DNA from: Oscillospiraceae bacterium
Lineage (GTDB): Bacteria > Bacillota > Clostridia > Oscillospirales > CAG-272
Assembly (NCBI GenBank): GCA_015064415.1
Contig: SVSG01000015.1
Coordinates: 1 to 51,969 of the forward strand
Direction of reading: 5' to 3'
DNA length: 51,969 bases
Shown here: piece by piece, positions 15,850-25,215 of the stretch
Numbering within the stretch: the stretch's first letter is position 1
Layout: the number at the start of each line of letters is the position of its first letter
Program-made: the position numbers and the translations under genes
The notes under the pieces: model-generated
What the model saw: the letters and a program-made list of their open reading frames with translations, nothing else
Databases searched by the model: none
What the model was told of the DNA's origin: nothing

Positions 15850-16662
15850 TCAATTTTCTTCCAGACGGATGAGCTGTCCTGCGGGGATCTTGACGCTTTC
15901 GTGGTTGTAGCGCACCCACACGTCGGTGGCGGTGGGGTTATAGACCATACTGCGGTCCGCGGAGAACTCCAGCGCGCGCAACGCCATCACGTAATCGTAA
16001 ATTTCGATGTTGGTGGCGTACCACGTGTCCTCTTTGCCCGAGGCCTCTTGGCAAAACTGCTCGATGCGCTCCCAGTTGTTGTGGCGGTCGAACTCATAGC
16101 TGTGCCCCCAGAGATAAAACAGCGGCATCGGGTAGACGCTTTTCTGAAATTTATCCAGCAGCTCGAACAGCTGCTCGTCGTTGTGGTGCGCGGTGGGATG
16201 CCACAGAAGAAAATCGTTCGGCACCTCAAATTTGCGGGTCGCCTTGGTCGTGCGGGCGTAGCGAATGCCGAGCGTGGGCAGCATGCTGACCACCGCGTCG
16301 TTATAGGTACCCATCGGGTAGGACATGCCGCGCACGGGGTAGCCGCACGCCGCTTCCAGACGGCGGCGATCCTCTAAGATCTCGTGCACCACCTCAGCGG
16401 CGGACACGCGCTCCAGAAAGGGGTGTGTGAGCGAGTGCGCAGAGACCTCGTGCCCCGCGTACAGCGTGGCGATCTCATCCGCAAGGACGGTGCGTCCGCC
16501 ATCCCCGCCAAACAGGCCGCTGTTTAAGTGGAAGCTGCCGCGAATGCCGTATTTGTTGAAAATTTCCACCAGACGTCTGTCCTGAAACACGCCGTCGTCA
16601 TAGCTCATGGTAAGGGCGCGCTTTTTGCCGTCCTTCCAACAGTCAAATCTCACTTTTTCCAT
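15850..16662 (-). CDS. Polysaccharide deacetylase (NodB) family protein, copy 2
   Basis: 270 residues. NodB-type motifs: LTMSYDDGVFQD (motif 1 with paired aspartates), VSAHSLTHPFLE (motif 2, metal-binding histidines) and MSYPMGTYND (motif 3). FYLWGHSYEFD and NIEIYDYVMAL follow, then a short C-terminal strand domain (VYNPTATDVWVRYN). No signal peptide, so it is likely cytoplasmic and may act on a soluble sugar derivative, not peptidoglycan. About half its residues match the neighbour upstream (16676-17494), so the two are tandem duplicates; GGAGG overlaps the stop of that gene. Confidence 0.85.
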   Translation of the reverse strand: MEKVRFDCWKDGKKRALTMSYDDGVFQDRRLVEIFNKYGIRGSFHLNSGLFGGDGGRTVLADEIATLYAGHEVSAHSLTHPFLERVSAAEVVHEILEDRRRLEAACGYPVRGMSYPMGTYNDAVVSMLPTLGIRYARTTKATRKFEVPNDFLLWHPTAHHNDEQLFELLDKFQKSVYPMPLFYLWGHSYEFDRHNNWERIEQFCQEASGKEDTWYATNIEIYDYVMALRALEFSADRSMVYNPTATDVWVRYNHESVKIPAGQLIRLEEN

Positions 16663-16675
16663 ACCGTTTGCCTCC

Positions 16676-17494
16676 TTATTGGTCTAAACGTACTGTTTTT
16701 CCTGCGGGGATCATCACGGGATTTCTGTCCACCTCGATCCACAGATCCAGCGCCGTGGGGTTGTATACCACGTCGCGTGCGGCGGTGAAGCGCAGTTGCC
16801 AGAGCGCCGTCAGATAGTTATAAATTTCGATATTGGTCGCGTACCACGTGTCGGGGTCGCCGCCCGCGCGCGCGCAAATGCGCTCGATCAGATCCCAGTT
16901 ATTTTCATCGTGGAAGCTGTAGCTGTGCCCCCAGATATAGAACAGCGACAAGGGGCGCACCTTGCCCTCGCGGAAAAAGCCGTCCAACAGCTCAAACATT
17001 TGGGGATCGCGGTGGCTGACGGTCGGGTTCCAGCAAAGAAAATCCTTGGGCGGCACGTTTATGTGCTCATAATCCGCTGTGCGCTTGATCCCGCGCGCAT
17101 ACAGAATACCCAGCGCGCGCAGCTCGTTTTTCACGTCATCGGACAGCGTTCCGTACGGATAAGCCATACCGTTTACGGGGTAACCGCACATACTCTCCAG
17201 TCGGCGGCGGTCCTCCATCACCTCGCAGATCAGCTCCTCGCGCGGGATGCGCTCGAAATAATGATGCGTAAGCCCATGGCAGGCGATCTCGTGCCCCACG
17301 TACTTGGTGGCGATATCCTCGGCGGTGACGTAGCCCTCGCGCCCCACGTTATTGGAGTTGAGGTTGAAGGTGCCCTTGATGCCGTACTTGTTGAAGATCT
17401 CGACGAGGCGCAGATCGTGGATCTGCCCGTCATCGTAGCTCATCGTGAAGGCACGGCGCTTGCCGTCCTTGTAAAGGTTGAATTTAATTCTCAT
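16676..17494 (-). CDS. Polysaccharide deacetylase (NodB) family protein, copy 1
   Basis: 272 residues and a paralogue of the next gene. Motifs: FTMSYDDGQIHD, IACHGLTHHYFE and MAYPYGTLSD, then FYIWGHSYSFHDENNWD and VYNPTALDLWIEVD. As in its partner there is no export signal. ATG 17494 has AAGGAGG 7 bases upstream and starts inside the last 11 bases of the Mini-III gene, so it is coupled to it. The order DeoR-mrnC-deacetylase-deacetylase on one strand suggests one transcript; a link between RNA processing and sugar deacetylation is not implied. Confidence 0.85.
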   Translation of the reverse strand: MRIKFNLYKDGKRRAFTMSYDDGQIHDLRLVEIFNKYGIKGTFNLNSNNVGREGYVTAEDIATKYVGHEIACHGLTHHYFERIPREELICEVMEDRRRLESMCGYPVNGMAYPYGTLSDDVKNELRALGILYARGIKRTADYEHINVPPKDFLCWNPTVSHRDPQMFELLDGFFREGKVRPLSLFYIWGHSYSFHDENNWDLIERICARAGGDPDTWYATNIEIYNYLTALWQLRFTAARDVVYNPTALDLWIEVDRNPVMIPAGKTVRLDQ

Positions 17495-17873
17495 TTTCTG
17501 CCTCCTTCGGGTACGCGAGTGCAAACAATTCCGCGATACGTGCCTCGTTTTTCGTCATATACAGGTACCCGAACAGCGCCTCCATGCCCGTGGCGTTGCG
17601 GTACTCGCCCACCGTGGCACCCTTGGGGTGCGCGCCGTGTCCGTGGTTGCGCCCGCGGTGAAAAACGGCACTCTCCTCCTCCGTGAGCACGGGCAGGATG
17701 CGCTCCATCGCCCTTGCCTGCGCACCCGCGCGCACGTATTCCAGCGCGTGCTGGTTCAGCGCCTTGGAGGAGGTGTAGCCAAGCTCCACAAGGCGCTCGC
17801 GCACCCGCAGCTCCAGCACCGCATCCCCCAAGTATGCCAGCGATGCGCTGCTGGCCATTCTACTGTCAAACAT
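17484..17873 (-). CDS. mrnC: Mini-ribonuclease III
   Basis: 129 residues, the RNase III catalytic domain without a dsRNA-binding domain, which is the length of Mini-III from Firmicutes. LAYLGDAVLELRVRERL carries the catalytic aspartate and glutamate, and VFHRGRNHGHGAHPKGAT and YRNATGMEALFGYLYM match the family. The enzyme trims 23S rRNA precursor ends in Bacillus. ATG 17873 is chosen over the upstream ATG 17891 because AAAGGAGA sits 6 bases before it. It is 42 bases after the DeoR gene; in most Firmicutes it follows cysS, so the position here is a rearrangement. Confidence 0.9.
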   Translation of the reverse strand: MFDSRMASSASLAYLGDAVLELRVRERLVELGYTSSKALNQHALEYVRAGAQARAMERILPVLTEEESAVFHRGRNHGHGAHPKGATVGEYRNATGMEALFGYLYMTKNEARIAELFALAYPKEAENEN

Positions 17874-17915
17874 ATGCTCTCCTTTTGCCAAAACTCATAC
17901 CGTTATGGCACTTTT

Positions 17916-18635
17916 TTACTTTTTTGTGAAATACGCGGCGGGAATTTCGCCGTCACAGATCACCTCGTCCACCTCGCAAAGGTGACAAAGGCGATACAAA
18001 TGCCGTTTGCCGAGCTTGCCCGTGTCGCAAAGAAAAACGGTGCGTGCGGCGCGGCGCAACAGCACGCGGCGCAGCGAGGTCTCCTCCTCCGAGTCATCCG
18101 TGATCTCGCCGTCCGCCCCCACCCCCTGGCTTGAGAAAAACGCGATGGCAGGGGAAAGGCTTTCCAGCGCGGCCTCGGCGGCGGGGCCCACAAAGGCACG
18201 GTTGCGCAAAAGCAAGCGCCCGCCCGTGGAGATCAGACGGTGCTCCGAGGTGCAGAGCTGCTCCAGGACGCTGTGGCTGTTGGTGATGACCGCGAGGTCA
18301 CGAAAGCGCGAAAGATACGGCAGCATATGCTGGGCGGTGGAGGAGGAATCCAGAAACACGGTATCCCCGTCCGAGATCAGCGCGGCGGCCTTGGCCGCGA
18401 TCTCGCGCTTCGCCTGCGCGTTCTCCCGCCTGCGGAAATCCAGCGGCATATCCGCCTCGTTGAGCGTGACGCCCCCGTACACGCGGCGCACAAGCCCCGC
18501 CTTTTCCATCTCGCAAAGATCCCGTCGCACGGTGGCCTCGCTGATGTAAAGCTCGCTTGCGAGGTCGCTGACGCGCAGGGCGGTATGAAATTTCAACAGC
18601 TGCAAAATCTGCTTGTGACGCTCGATCTGCAACAT
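17916..18635 (-). CDS. DeoR-family transcriptional regulator
   Basis: 239 residues. The N-terminal winged helix (ERHKQILQLLKFHTALRVSD, then LYISEATVRRDLCEMEKAGL and VRRVYGGV) is the DeoR signature, and the C-terminal half is the sugar-phosphate-binding DeoRC domain (IAAKAAALISDGDTVFLDSS, AVITNSHSVLEQL, VFLCDTGKLGKR). Such proteins repress sugar genes until a phosphorylated sugar binds. The start at 18635 has AAAGGAGTG 8 bases upstream. It is divergent from gpsA, and an inverted repeat GTTTGTCA/TGACAAAC (18682-18689, 18707-18714) lies between, so gpsA or itself may be its target. Confidence 0.9.
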   Translation of the reverse strand: MLQIERHKQILQLLKFHTALRVSDLASELYISEATVRRDLCEMEKAGLVRRVYGGVTLNEADMPLDFRRRENAQAKREIAAKAAALISDGDTVFLDSSSTAQHMLPYLSRFRDLAVITNSHSVLEQLCTSEHRLISTGGRLLLRNRAFVGPAAEAALESLSPAIAFFSSQGVGADGEITDDSEEETSLRRVLLRRAARTVFLCDTGKLGKRHLYRLCHLCEVDEVICDGEIPAAYFTKK

Positions 18636-18681
18636 GGCGCGCACCACTCCTTTTTGATCGACTTTGCGCGAAAATGTGAAA

Positions 18682-18737
18682 GTTTGTCATTTTTCCCGCC
18701 GCAACTTGACAAACCGCGCGCATTTTATTATTATAAT
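18682..18737 (+). promoter_or_regulatory. Possible gpsA promoter with inverted repeat
   Basis: TTGACA (18706-18711) and TATAAT (18732-18737) are 20 bases apart, longer than ideal. GTTTGTCA and TGACAAAC form an inverted repeat over the -35 box and could be a DeoR-type operator. Confidence 0.4.
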
Positions 18738-18803
18738 GATAGCACAACGGCGCGCTTTTGGCAAGCCGCTCGCGAAAAATTGTTACATTTAAGGAGCATT
18801 TGT

Positions 18804-19877
18804 ATGGCTATTATCACCGTAGTCGGCGCGGGCATGATGGGCTCGGCCATCACCTTCCCCGCCGCGCACAACGGCAACACCATCCGCCTTGTCGGCACAC
18901 CTCTTGACCGCAAGATCATCGAGCACGGCCAAAAAACAGGCGAACATCTGACCCTTTGCCACGATGTAAACGGCGTCAAGACCTCCTTCAAGGTGCCCGC
19001 AGGCATCACCTTCCACTATTACGAGGAGCTGGACGCCCTTCTTGCCGACACTGATCTTTTGCTTTGCGGCGTCAGCTCCTTCGGACTTGACTTTTTCTGC
19101 GAGAACGTGATCCCGAAGATCCCCGAAAAAGTGCCCGTGCTTTCCATCACCAAGGGCATGATCGACGACGGCGAGGGCAAGGGAAATCTGATCTCCTACC
19201 CCGAGCATATGCTGAAATTCACCGACAAGAAGCTGAAGATCAACGCCGTCGGCGGCCCCTGCACCAGCTACGAGCTGGCCGATCTTGACCCCACCACGGT
19301 CACCTTCTGTGGCCCCGACATCGAGCTGCTTCGTTGGATCAAGTCGCTGTTTGAGACGGATTATTACCACGTGTCGCTTTCCACCGACATCCGCGGTGTG
19401 GAGTGCGCCGTGGCGCTGAAAAACGCATACGCCCTCGGCGTTTCGCTTGCCATCGGTCTTTCCTACCGCCGCGAAGGACGCGTGTTTGAGCATTACAATT
19501 CGCAGGCGGCGCTGTTTGGGCAGGCCGCCAAGGAAATGTACCTTTTGCTGGATCTGTGCGAGGGTACCGCCGCACGCAACATCTTCCTTGGCGTGGGCGA
19601 CCTTTACGTGACCGTGTTCGGCGGGCGCACCCGCAAGATCGGCACCCTGCTTGGCGAGGGCAAGAAGTTTGACGAGGCGATGGAGATCCTCAAGGGCGTG
19701 ACGCTGGAGTCGATCGTCATCGCGCGCCGCACCGCCGACGCGGTGCTGCAAATGGTGGAGGCCGGCCGCGCCAACGCCGCCGATTTCCCGCTGCTGCTTC
19801 ACATCCGTGAGCTGCTTGCCGACAACGCGGACGTCAACGTGCCGTGGGCCAAGTTCGAGACCGAGTTTGAGGGATAA
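18804..19877 (+). CDS. gpsA: NAD(P)-dependent glycerol-3-phosphate dehydrogenase
   Basis: 357 residues. The N-terminus has the dinucleotide fold VVGAGMMGSAITFPAAHNG, and the C-terminal domain has the catalytic lysine in VECAVALKNAYALGVSLAIG and the GVGDLYVTVFGGRTRKIG block of GpsA. GpsA reduces dihydroxyacetone phosphate to sn-glycerol 3-phosphate for lipid synthesis. It is somewhat longer than the usual 330-340 residues and the dinucleotide loop is diverged, so it belongs to a side branch; another GpsA could exist elsewhere. AAGGAG precedes ATG 18804 by 7 bases. Single gene, divergent from a DeoR regulator, followed by a family C palindrome. Confidence 0.85.
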   Translation: MAIITVVGAGMMGSAITFPAAHNGNTIRLVGTPLDRKIIEHGQKTGEHLTLCHDVNGVKTSFKVPAGITFHYYEELDALLADTDLLLCGVSSFGLDFFCENVIPKIPEKVPVLSITKGMIDDGEGKGNLISYPEHMLKFTDKKLKINAVGGPCTSYELADLDPTTVTFCGPDIELLRWIKSLFETDYYHVSLSTDIRGVECAVALKNAYALGVSLAIGLSYRREGRVFEHYNSQAALFGQAAKEMYLLLDLCEGTAARNIFLGVGDLYVTVFGGRTRKIGTLLGEGKKFDEAMEILKGVTLESIVIARRTADAVLQMVEAGRANAADFPLLLHIRELLADNADVNVPWAKFETEFEG

Positions 19878-19890
19878 GAGATTGTTTTAT

Positions 19891-19925
19891 GTGGGGGAGG
19901 ACTTTTTCAAAAAGTCCTCCCCCAC
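19891..19925. repeat. Family C palindrome (copy 6)
   Basis: Arms GTGGGGGAGGACTTTTT and AAAAAGTCCTCCCCCAC, 13 bases after the gpsA stop, followed by ACCCCCTTTCAAAAG. Confidence 0.85.
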
Positions 19926-20412
19926 ACCCCCTTTCAAAAGACCTTACACAGAATAAGGGGTGCAAACAAGATGCGCTGCCGTTATGTGCACCGAGGATGC
20001 GGGCGACCATCCACCTCGCTTTGCGAGCTAGGTCGCCCCTACGGGTTTGTACGTTTACCGCCAAAACGGCGCGTCGTCTTGCATACATCGTAGGGACAGG
20101 CGTCCCCGACTGTCCGTTTGTGCATCGCGGATGGCGGGTCATTTAGCTCGCGAAGCGAGGTGGGGAATGGCCCCTACAGATTTGTGCGCAGCCGTTTTAT
20201 GCGTCGGGGATGCGGGACGCCGAGGACGTCGTCCCCTACAGGTTTGTGCGTTTCCCCGCCAAACGGTGCGGCGTTTCGCATACATTGTAGGGGGCGACCT
20301 CCGGACGCCCCGTTTGTGCGATTTCCCGCCGAACGGTGTGAGCTTTCGCCAACGTTGGCACCATGCACATCATACCCTTTATTTTCCGCGCAAAGGTTTT
20401 TGAAAGGGTCTT

Positions 20413-20440
20413 AGGGAAAACTTTTGCAAAAGTTTTCCCT
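20413..20440. repeat. Family C palindrome (copy 7)
   Basis: Perfect 28-base palindrome with arm AGGGAAAACTTTTG, preceded by TTTTTGAAAGGGT, so inverted relative to copy 6. Confidence 0.85.
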
Positions 20441-20568
20441 GACACGTCCCCTTCGCGTCCCTCTCATGCCGCCGAAAACTCGCACCGTTCGGGGGCTTTT
20501 TTCAAAATCACCAAAAAAACGGCTTTTGTTTCGTATATTTTTATTCTTTCTTTTCCGCTCTTTCCCCC

Positions 20569-20597
20569 TTGACACGTTTCGCTATTCATAGTATAAT
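20569..20597 (+). promoter_or_regulatory. Promoter of the pyrimidine operon
   Basis: TTGACA (20569-20574), 17 bases, TATAAT (20592-20597). The roughly 65-base leader before pyrC shows no terminator, and I see no PyrR-type attenuator. Confidence 0.85.
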
Positions 20598-20669
20598 ATT
20601 TGAGATAGTAAATGCAGGCGCACGCACATACACGTGTAGGGCGCCCGCGTAATATGCAGGAGGGACACC

Positions 20670-21887
20670 ATGACGAAGATCGCGGAAATGCATCAGTTGA
20701 ACAAAACGGCTCTTACGGCTACTTCTTCTTTTCCCGTTTCCTCTTTTTCCGTTGACGACGACGTTTCCCGTTTTGACAGACCTAACTATTTCCTTTTTCC
20801 CGGTTTTTGCGACGTGCACGTGCATTTTCGCGAGCCGGGATTTTCTTATAAGGAGACGATCAAAAGCGGCTCTTTATCGGCGGCGCGCGGCGGCTATACC
20901 GACGTGTGCACGATGCCGAACCTCGCCCCCGTGCCCGACAGCGTCGCGCATATCACGCTGCAGCGCGACCTGATCGCGCGGGATGCCTGCATCGGCGTTT
21001 ACCCCTTGGCGGCCATCACGGTGGGCGAGAAGGGCGAGCAGCTTTCCGACATCGAGGGGATGGCACCCCTTTGCATCGGCTACTCGGACGACGGGCGTGG
21101 CGTACAAAGCGACGAGATGATGCGCGAGGCGATGACGCGCGCGAAGGCGCTGGGCAAAATGATCGTGGCGCACTGCGAGGTCAACGATCTTTTACACGGC
21201 GGCTACATCCACGACGGCGCGTACGCGAAGGCGCACGGCCACCGCGGCATCTGCTCGGAAAGCGAGTGGGCGCAGATCGCCCGCGACATCGAGCTGGTGC
21301 GCGAGATCGGCTGCCGCTATCACGTCTGCCATATCTCCACCAAGGAAAGCGTGGATATCATCCGCCGCGCGAAGGCCGAGGGCGTGAACATCACCTGCGA
21401 AACGGGCCCGCACTACCTTGTGATGGATGACAGCATGCTGCAGGAGGACGGGCGCTTCAAAATGAATCCCCCCTTGCGCGACAAGACCGACCGCGAGGCA
21501 CTGGTCGAGGGCTTGAAGGACGGCACGATCGACTGCATCGCCACCGACCACGCGCCCCACTCCGCCGAGGAGAAGGCAAAGGGTCTGGAAAAAAGCGCGT
21601 TTGGCATCGTCGGTCTGGAGACGGCGCTCCCCGTGCTTTACACCAAGCTGGTGAAGCCCGGCATCCTTCCCCTCTCGCGCGTGGTGGATGCCCTTTGCGA
21701 AGCTCCGCGCAAGCGATTCGAGATCCCCTTCGGCAACGATTTTTCGATCTGGGAGATGGAAACGCCCTATCGGGTCGACCCCGCCGAGTTCCAAAGCATG
21801 GGACGCGCCACGCCATTTGCGGGCGAGACGTTGTACGGCAGATGCGTTTGCACCGTGAAAAACGGGCAGATCGTCTGGCAGGAATAA
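20670..21887 (+). CDS. pyrC: Dihydroorotase
   Basis: 405 residues. Zinc amidohydrolase of the class I type: DVHVHFREPGFSYKETI carries the HxH metal ligands, TMPNLAPVPDS the loop, IVAHCEVNDL and YHVCHISTKESVD the further histidines, and CIATDHAPHSAEEK the catalytic aspartate. It closes N-carbamoyl-aspartate to dihydroorotate. The first 35 residues lack the amidohydrolase N-terminal strands in recognisable form and are serine/threonine rich (TATSSFPVSSFSVDDD), which is unusual. GGAGG lies 7 bases before ATG 20670. First gene of the pyr run. Confidence 0.95.
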   Translation: MTKIAEMHQLNKTALTATSSFPVSSFSVDDDVSRFDRPNYFLFPGFCDVHVHFREPGFSYKETIKSGSLSAARGGYTDVCTMPNLAPVPDSVAHITLQRDLIARDACIGVYPLAAITVGEKGEQLSDIEGMAPLCIGYSDDGRGVQSDEMMREAMTRAKALGKMIVAHCEVNDLLHGGYIHDGAYAKAHGHRGICSESEWAQIARDIELVREIGCRYHVCHISTKESVDIIRRAKAEGVNITCETGPHYLVMDDSMLQEDGRFKMNPPLRDKTDREALVEGLKDGTIDCIATDHAPHSAEEKAKGLEKSAFGIVGLETALPVLYTKLVKPGILPLSRVVDALCEAPRKRFEIPFGNDFSIWEMETPYRVDPAEFQSMGRATPFAGETLYGRCVCTVKNGQIVWQE

Positions 21888-21933
21888 CATTGTTTTTAAT
21901 TAATTTTTCATAGATAACAGGAGGAAGTTGAAC

Positions 21934-24900
21934 ATGGCAAAAAGAACAGATCTGAAGAAAATTCTGATCATCGGCTCGGGCCCGATCGTCATCGGCCAGG
22001 CCGCAGAATTTGACTACGCGGGCACGCAAGCGTGCCTTGCACTCAAGGAAGAGGGCTACGAGGTGGTGCTTTGCAACTCCAACCCCGCAACCATCATGAC
22101 CGACACCACCATTGCGGACAAGGTGTATATGGAGCCCCTCACGCTGGAATACATCGCCAAGATCCTGCGCATGGAGCGCCCCGACGCCATCGTTCCCGGC
22201 ATCGGCGGTCAGACGGGTCTGAACCTTGCCATGCAGCTGGAAAAGAAGGGCGTGCTGAAGGAATGCGGCGTCGAGCTGCTCGGCACCAGCTCCGAGTCGA
22301 TCGAGCGTGCCGAGGACCGCGAGCTCTTTAAGGAGCTGTGCCAGTCGATCGGCGAGCCCGTCATCCCCTCCGAGATCACCTACTCGCTGGACGAGGCCAA
22401 GGTCGCGGCCGAGCGCATCGGCTACCCCGTGGTACTGCGCCCCGCCTTCACCCTCGGCGGCACGGGCGGCGGCTTTGCCTACAACGAAAAGGAGCTGATC
22501 GAGGTCGGTATGAACGCCTTTAAGCTCTCCCCCGTGCATCAGGTGCTGATCGAAAAGTCCGTGAAGGGCTACAAGGAGATCGAATTTGAGGTCATGCGCG
22601 ACAGCAACGACCACGCCATCACCATCTGCGGTATGGAAAACGTGGACCCCGTTGGTGTACACACCGGTGACTCGGTGGTCGTGGCGCCCATCCTTTCCCT
22701 TTCGGAAAAGGATCACAAGATGCTCAACGACTCCGCCATCAAGATCATCCGCGAATTGAAGATCGAGGGCGGCTGTAACGTACAGTTCGCGCTCAATCCC
22801 GAAAACAGCGAATACTACCTCATCGAGGTCAATCCCCGTGTGTCCCGTTCCTCTGCACTTGCCTCTAAGGCCAGCGGCTATCCGATCGCCCGCGTGACGG
22901 CAAAGATCGCCGTCGGTATGGCACTGGAGGAGATCCCCGTGGCAGGTGGCACCGCCGCCATCGAGCCGCGCCTGGATTACATCGTTGCCAAGTTCCCCCG
23001 CTTCCCGTTTGACAAGTTCACCAACGCCGCCAACACCCTTGGCACCCAGATGAAGGCAACGGGCGAGGTGATGGGCATCGGCTCCACCCTGGACGAGTGT
23101 ATGCTGAAATCCGTGCGCTCGCTGGAGACCGGCGTTTGCCACTTCTATATGCCCAAGTTCGACAAGATGAGCATTGCCGAGCTTTACGACTATCTCAAAG
23201 AGTTCAAGGACGACACCATCTTCGCCGTTACCGAGCTGATCCGCCGCGGCGAGAGCATCGAGAAGCTGCACGAGGTCACCAAGATCACGGAGCTGTTCCT
23301 TGAGGCGTTCGCACGCATCGTGGAGATGGAAAAGCAGCTTGTCGCCGCAAAGGGTGACGAAAAGGTGCTGCTTGCCGCCAAGAAGATGGGCTTTGGTGAC
23401 AAATTCATCGCAAAGCTGTGGAACACCACAGAGATCGACGTGTGGCAAAAGCGCCGCGCGCTTGGTATGGCGCCCGCCTTCCGTATGGTAGACACGCTTC
23501 ACACGGGCAAATATATCGCTTATCTGTACTCCTCCTACACGGGGGAAAATCAGTCTCAGCTCACGGGCAAAAAGAAGATCGTGGTGCTGGGCGCAGGCCC
23601 CATCCGCATCGGTCAGGGCGTCGAGTTCGACTACTCCACCGTACACGCCGTGCAGACCATCAAGCGCGCGGGCTACGAGGCCATCATCATCAACAATAAC
23701 CCCGAAACGGTATCCACCGACTACACCACCGCCGACAAGCTCTACTTCGAGCCCCTCACCCCCGAGGACGTGATGAACATCATCGACTTCGAGCAGCCCG
23801 AGGGCGTGGTCGCCTCGCTTGGCGGTCAGACCGCCATCAACCTGGCACAGCCCCTGATGGACCGCGGTGTGAAGATCATCGGCACGGATTGCGCCGCCAT
23901 CGACAAGGCGGAGAACCGCGACGCGTTTGAAAAGCTGCTGACCGATCTGAAGATCCCGCAGCCCAAGGGTCACGCCGTGACCAAGATCGAGGACGGCATC
24001 AAGGCCGCCGCCGAGATCGGCTATCCCGTGCTGGTGCGTCCCTCCTTCGTGCTGGGCGGCCGCGCAATGCAGATCGTCGCCAACGAGGAGCAGTTGCGTC
24101 ACTACCTGCGCACCGCCGTGGAAATTGACGAGGACAAGCCCGTGCTTGTCGACAAGTACATTCAGGGCAAGGAGGTCGAGATCGACGCCATCTGCGACGG
24201 TCGCGACGTGTTCGTGCCCGGCATTATGGAGCTGGTCGAGCGCACCGGCGTGCACTCCGGCGACTCGATCTCCGTGTACCCCACCTTCTCGATCTCCAAT
24301 AAGGTCAAGGGCATCATTCTGCAGTATGCGAAGAAGCTTGGCCTTGGCATCGGCATCGTCGGCCTTTTCAACATCCAGTTCATCGTGGATGACAAGGACG
24401 ACGTTTACGTGATCGAGGTCAACCCCCGCTCCTCCCGTACCGTTCCCTTCCTTTCCAAGGCAACGGGCTACAGCCTTGCCGACATCGCCACCGAGGTCAT
24501 TATGGGCAAGTCCCTCAAGGAGCAGGGCATCTTCGACATCTACCCCGAGGAAAAGAAGCGCTGGTACGTCAAGGTCCCCGTGTTCTCCTTCAACAAGCTG
24601 CGCGGTCTTGACGCGTACCTTTCCCCCGAAATGAAGTCCACGGGCGAGGCCATCGGCTACGACGACAAGCTCAACCGCGCGCTTTACAAGGCACTTCAGG
24701 CAGGCGGCACTCACCTGCAGAACTACGGCACCGTGCTTGCCACCATCGCGGACAAGGATAAGGAGGAGGCGCTGCCCCTCATCCGCCGCTTCTACGATCT
24801 CGGCTTTAACATCGAGGCCACCGAGGGTACCGCCAAGTTCCTCAAGGAGCACGGCATCCGCACCCGCGTGCTGCAGAAGATCAGCGACGGCAGCACCGAG

Positions 24901-25107
24901 ATTGCGGACTCCATCCGTCAGGGTCACATCGCCTACGTCATCAACACCCGCGACATCGGCTCGCAGGGCCACATGAGCGACGGTGCCGAGATCCGCATGA
25001 CCGCAACCGAAAACAACGTCACCATCTTCACCGCCCTCGACACCGTCCGCGTGCTGCTGGACGTCCTTGAGGAGACCACGCTGACGATCTCGACCATTGA
25101 CGCGTAA
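21934..25107 (+). CDS. carB: Carbamoyl-phosphate synthase large subunit
   Basis: 1057 residues, full length. Two homologous ATP-grasp halves are seen: KILIIGSGPIVIGQAAEFDY at the start of the first and KIVVLGAGPIRIGQGVEFDY at the start of the second (about residue 550), each with VIEVNPR/LIEVNPRVSRSSA metal-binding blocks; the C-terminal 120 residues (GYDDKLNRALYKALQAG onward) are the allosteric MGS-like domain. It makes carbamoyl phosphate from glutamine, bicarbonate and ATP together with CarA. The usual partner carA is absent from the window. ATG 21934 has AGGAGG 9 bases upstream. Second gene of the pyr run. Confidence 0.97.
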   Translation: MAKRTDLKKILIIGSGPIVIGQAAEFDYAGTQACLALKEEGYEVVLCNSNPATIMTDTTIADKVYMEPLTLEYIAKILRMERPDAIVPGIGGQTGLNLAMQLEKKGVLKECGVELLGTSSESIERAEDRELFKELCQSIGEPVIPSEITYSLDEAKVAAERIGYPVVLRPAFTLGGTGGGFAYNEKELIEVGMNAFKLSPVHQVLIEKSVKGYKEIEFEVMRDSNDHAITICGMENVDPVGVHTGDSVVVAPILSLSEKDHKMLNDSAIKIIRELKIEGGCNVQFALNPENSEYYLIEVNPRVSRSSALASKASGYPIARVTAKIAVGMALEEIPVAGGTAAIEPRLDYIVAKFPRFPFDKFTNAANTLGTQMKATGEVMGIGSTLDECMLKSVRSLETGVCHFYMPKFDKMSIAELYDYLKEFKDDTIFAVTELIRRGESIEKLHEVTKITELFLEAFARIVEMEKQLVAAKGDEKVLLAAKKMGFGDKFIAKLWNTTEIDVWQKRRALGMAPAFRMVDTLHTGKYIAYLYSSYTGENQSQLTGKKKIVVLGAGPIRIGQGVEFDYSTVHAVQTIKRAGYEAIIINNNPETVSTDYTTADKLYFEPLTPEDVMNIIDFEQPEGVVASLGGQTAINLAQPLMDRGVKIIGTDCAAIDKAENRDAFEKLLTDLKIPQPKGHAVTKIEDGIKAAAEIGYPVLVRPSFVLGGRAMQIVANEEQLRHYLRTAVEIDEDKPVLVDKYIQGKEVEIDAICDGRDVFVPGIMELVERTGVHSGDSISVYPTFSISNKVKGIILQYAKKLGLGIGIVGLFNIQFIVDDKDDVYVIEVNPRSSRTVPFLSKATGYSLADIATEVIMGKSLKEQGIFDIYPEEKKRWYVKVPVFSFNKLRGLDAYLSPEMKSTGEAIGYDDKLNRALYKALQAGGTHLQNYGTVLATIADKDKEEALPLIRRFYDLGFNIEATEGTAKFLKEHGIRTRVLQKISDGSTEIADSIRQGHIAYVINTRDIGSQGHMSDGAEIRMTATENNVTIFTALDTVRVLLDVLEETTLTISTIDA

Positions 25108-25117
25108 GGGGGACGAC

Positions 25118-25147
25118 GTGGGGGCGCTTTTGGGAAAGCGCCCCCAC
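25118..25147. repeat. Family C palindrome (copy 8)
   Basis: GTGGGGGCGCTTT and AAAGCGCCCCCAC around TGGG, 10 bases after the carB stop. The stem centre is GCGC, unlike the GAGGAC or GAAAAC copies. Confidence 0.85.
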
Positions 25148-25215
25148 ACCCCCGCAAAACCCTTTCATCAGAAAGGATAAGCAACAGCCGCATTGTTGGC
25201 ACAAACGGCGACATT

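Larger units (their letters stand above)
19878..20669. other. Repeat-filled gap and pyr promoter region
   Basis: Family C palindromes at 19891-19925 and 20413-20440 enclose about 490 bases of family B repeats in several stem variants (GGGCGACC near 20005, GGTCATT near 20130, GGGGCGACC near 20290), each followed by GGTTTGTGCG or GATGCACAAA type spacers. The last 100 bases hold the pyr promoter. No gene is seen. Confidence 0.65.

Noticed and set aside
20598..20669. PyrR-type attenuator before pyrC
   Set aside because: The leader is only about 65 bases with no terminator or anti-terminator pair.
21457..25149. A 1230-codon open frame on the minus strand over carB
   Set aside because: It is the antisense mirror of carB, caused by the GC-rich third positions; its composition (His, Asp, Gly, Val rich) is typical of shadow frames and the plus strand encodes a perfect CarB.
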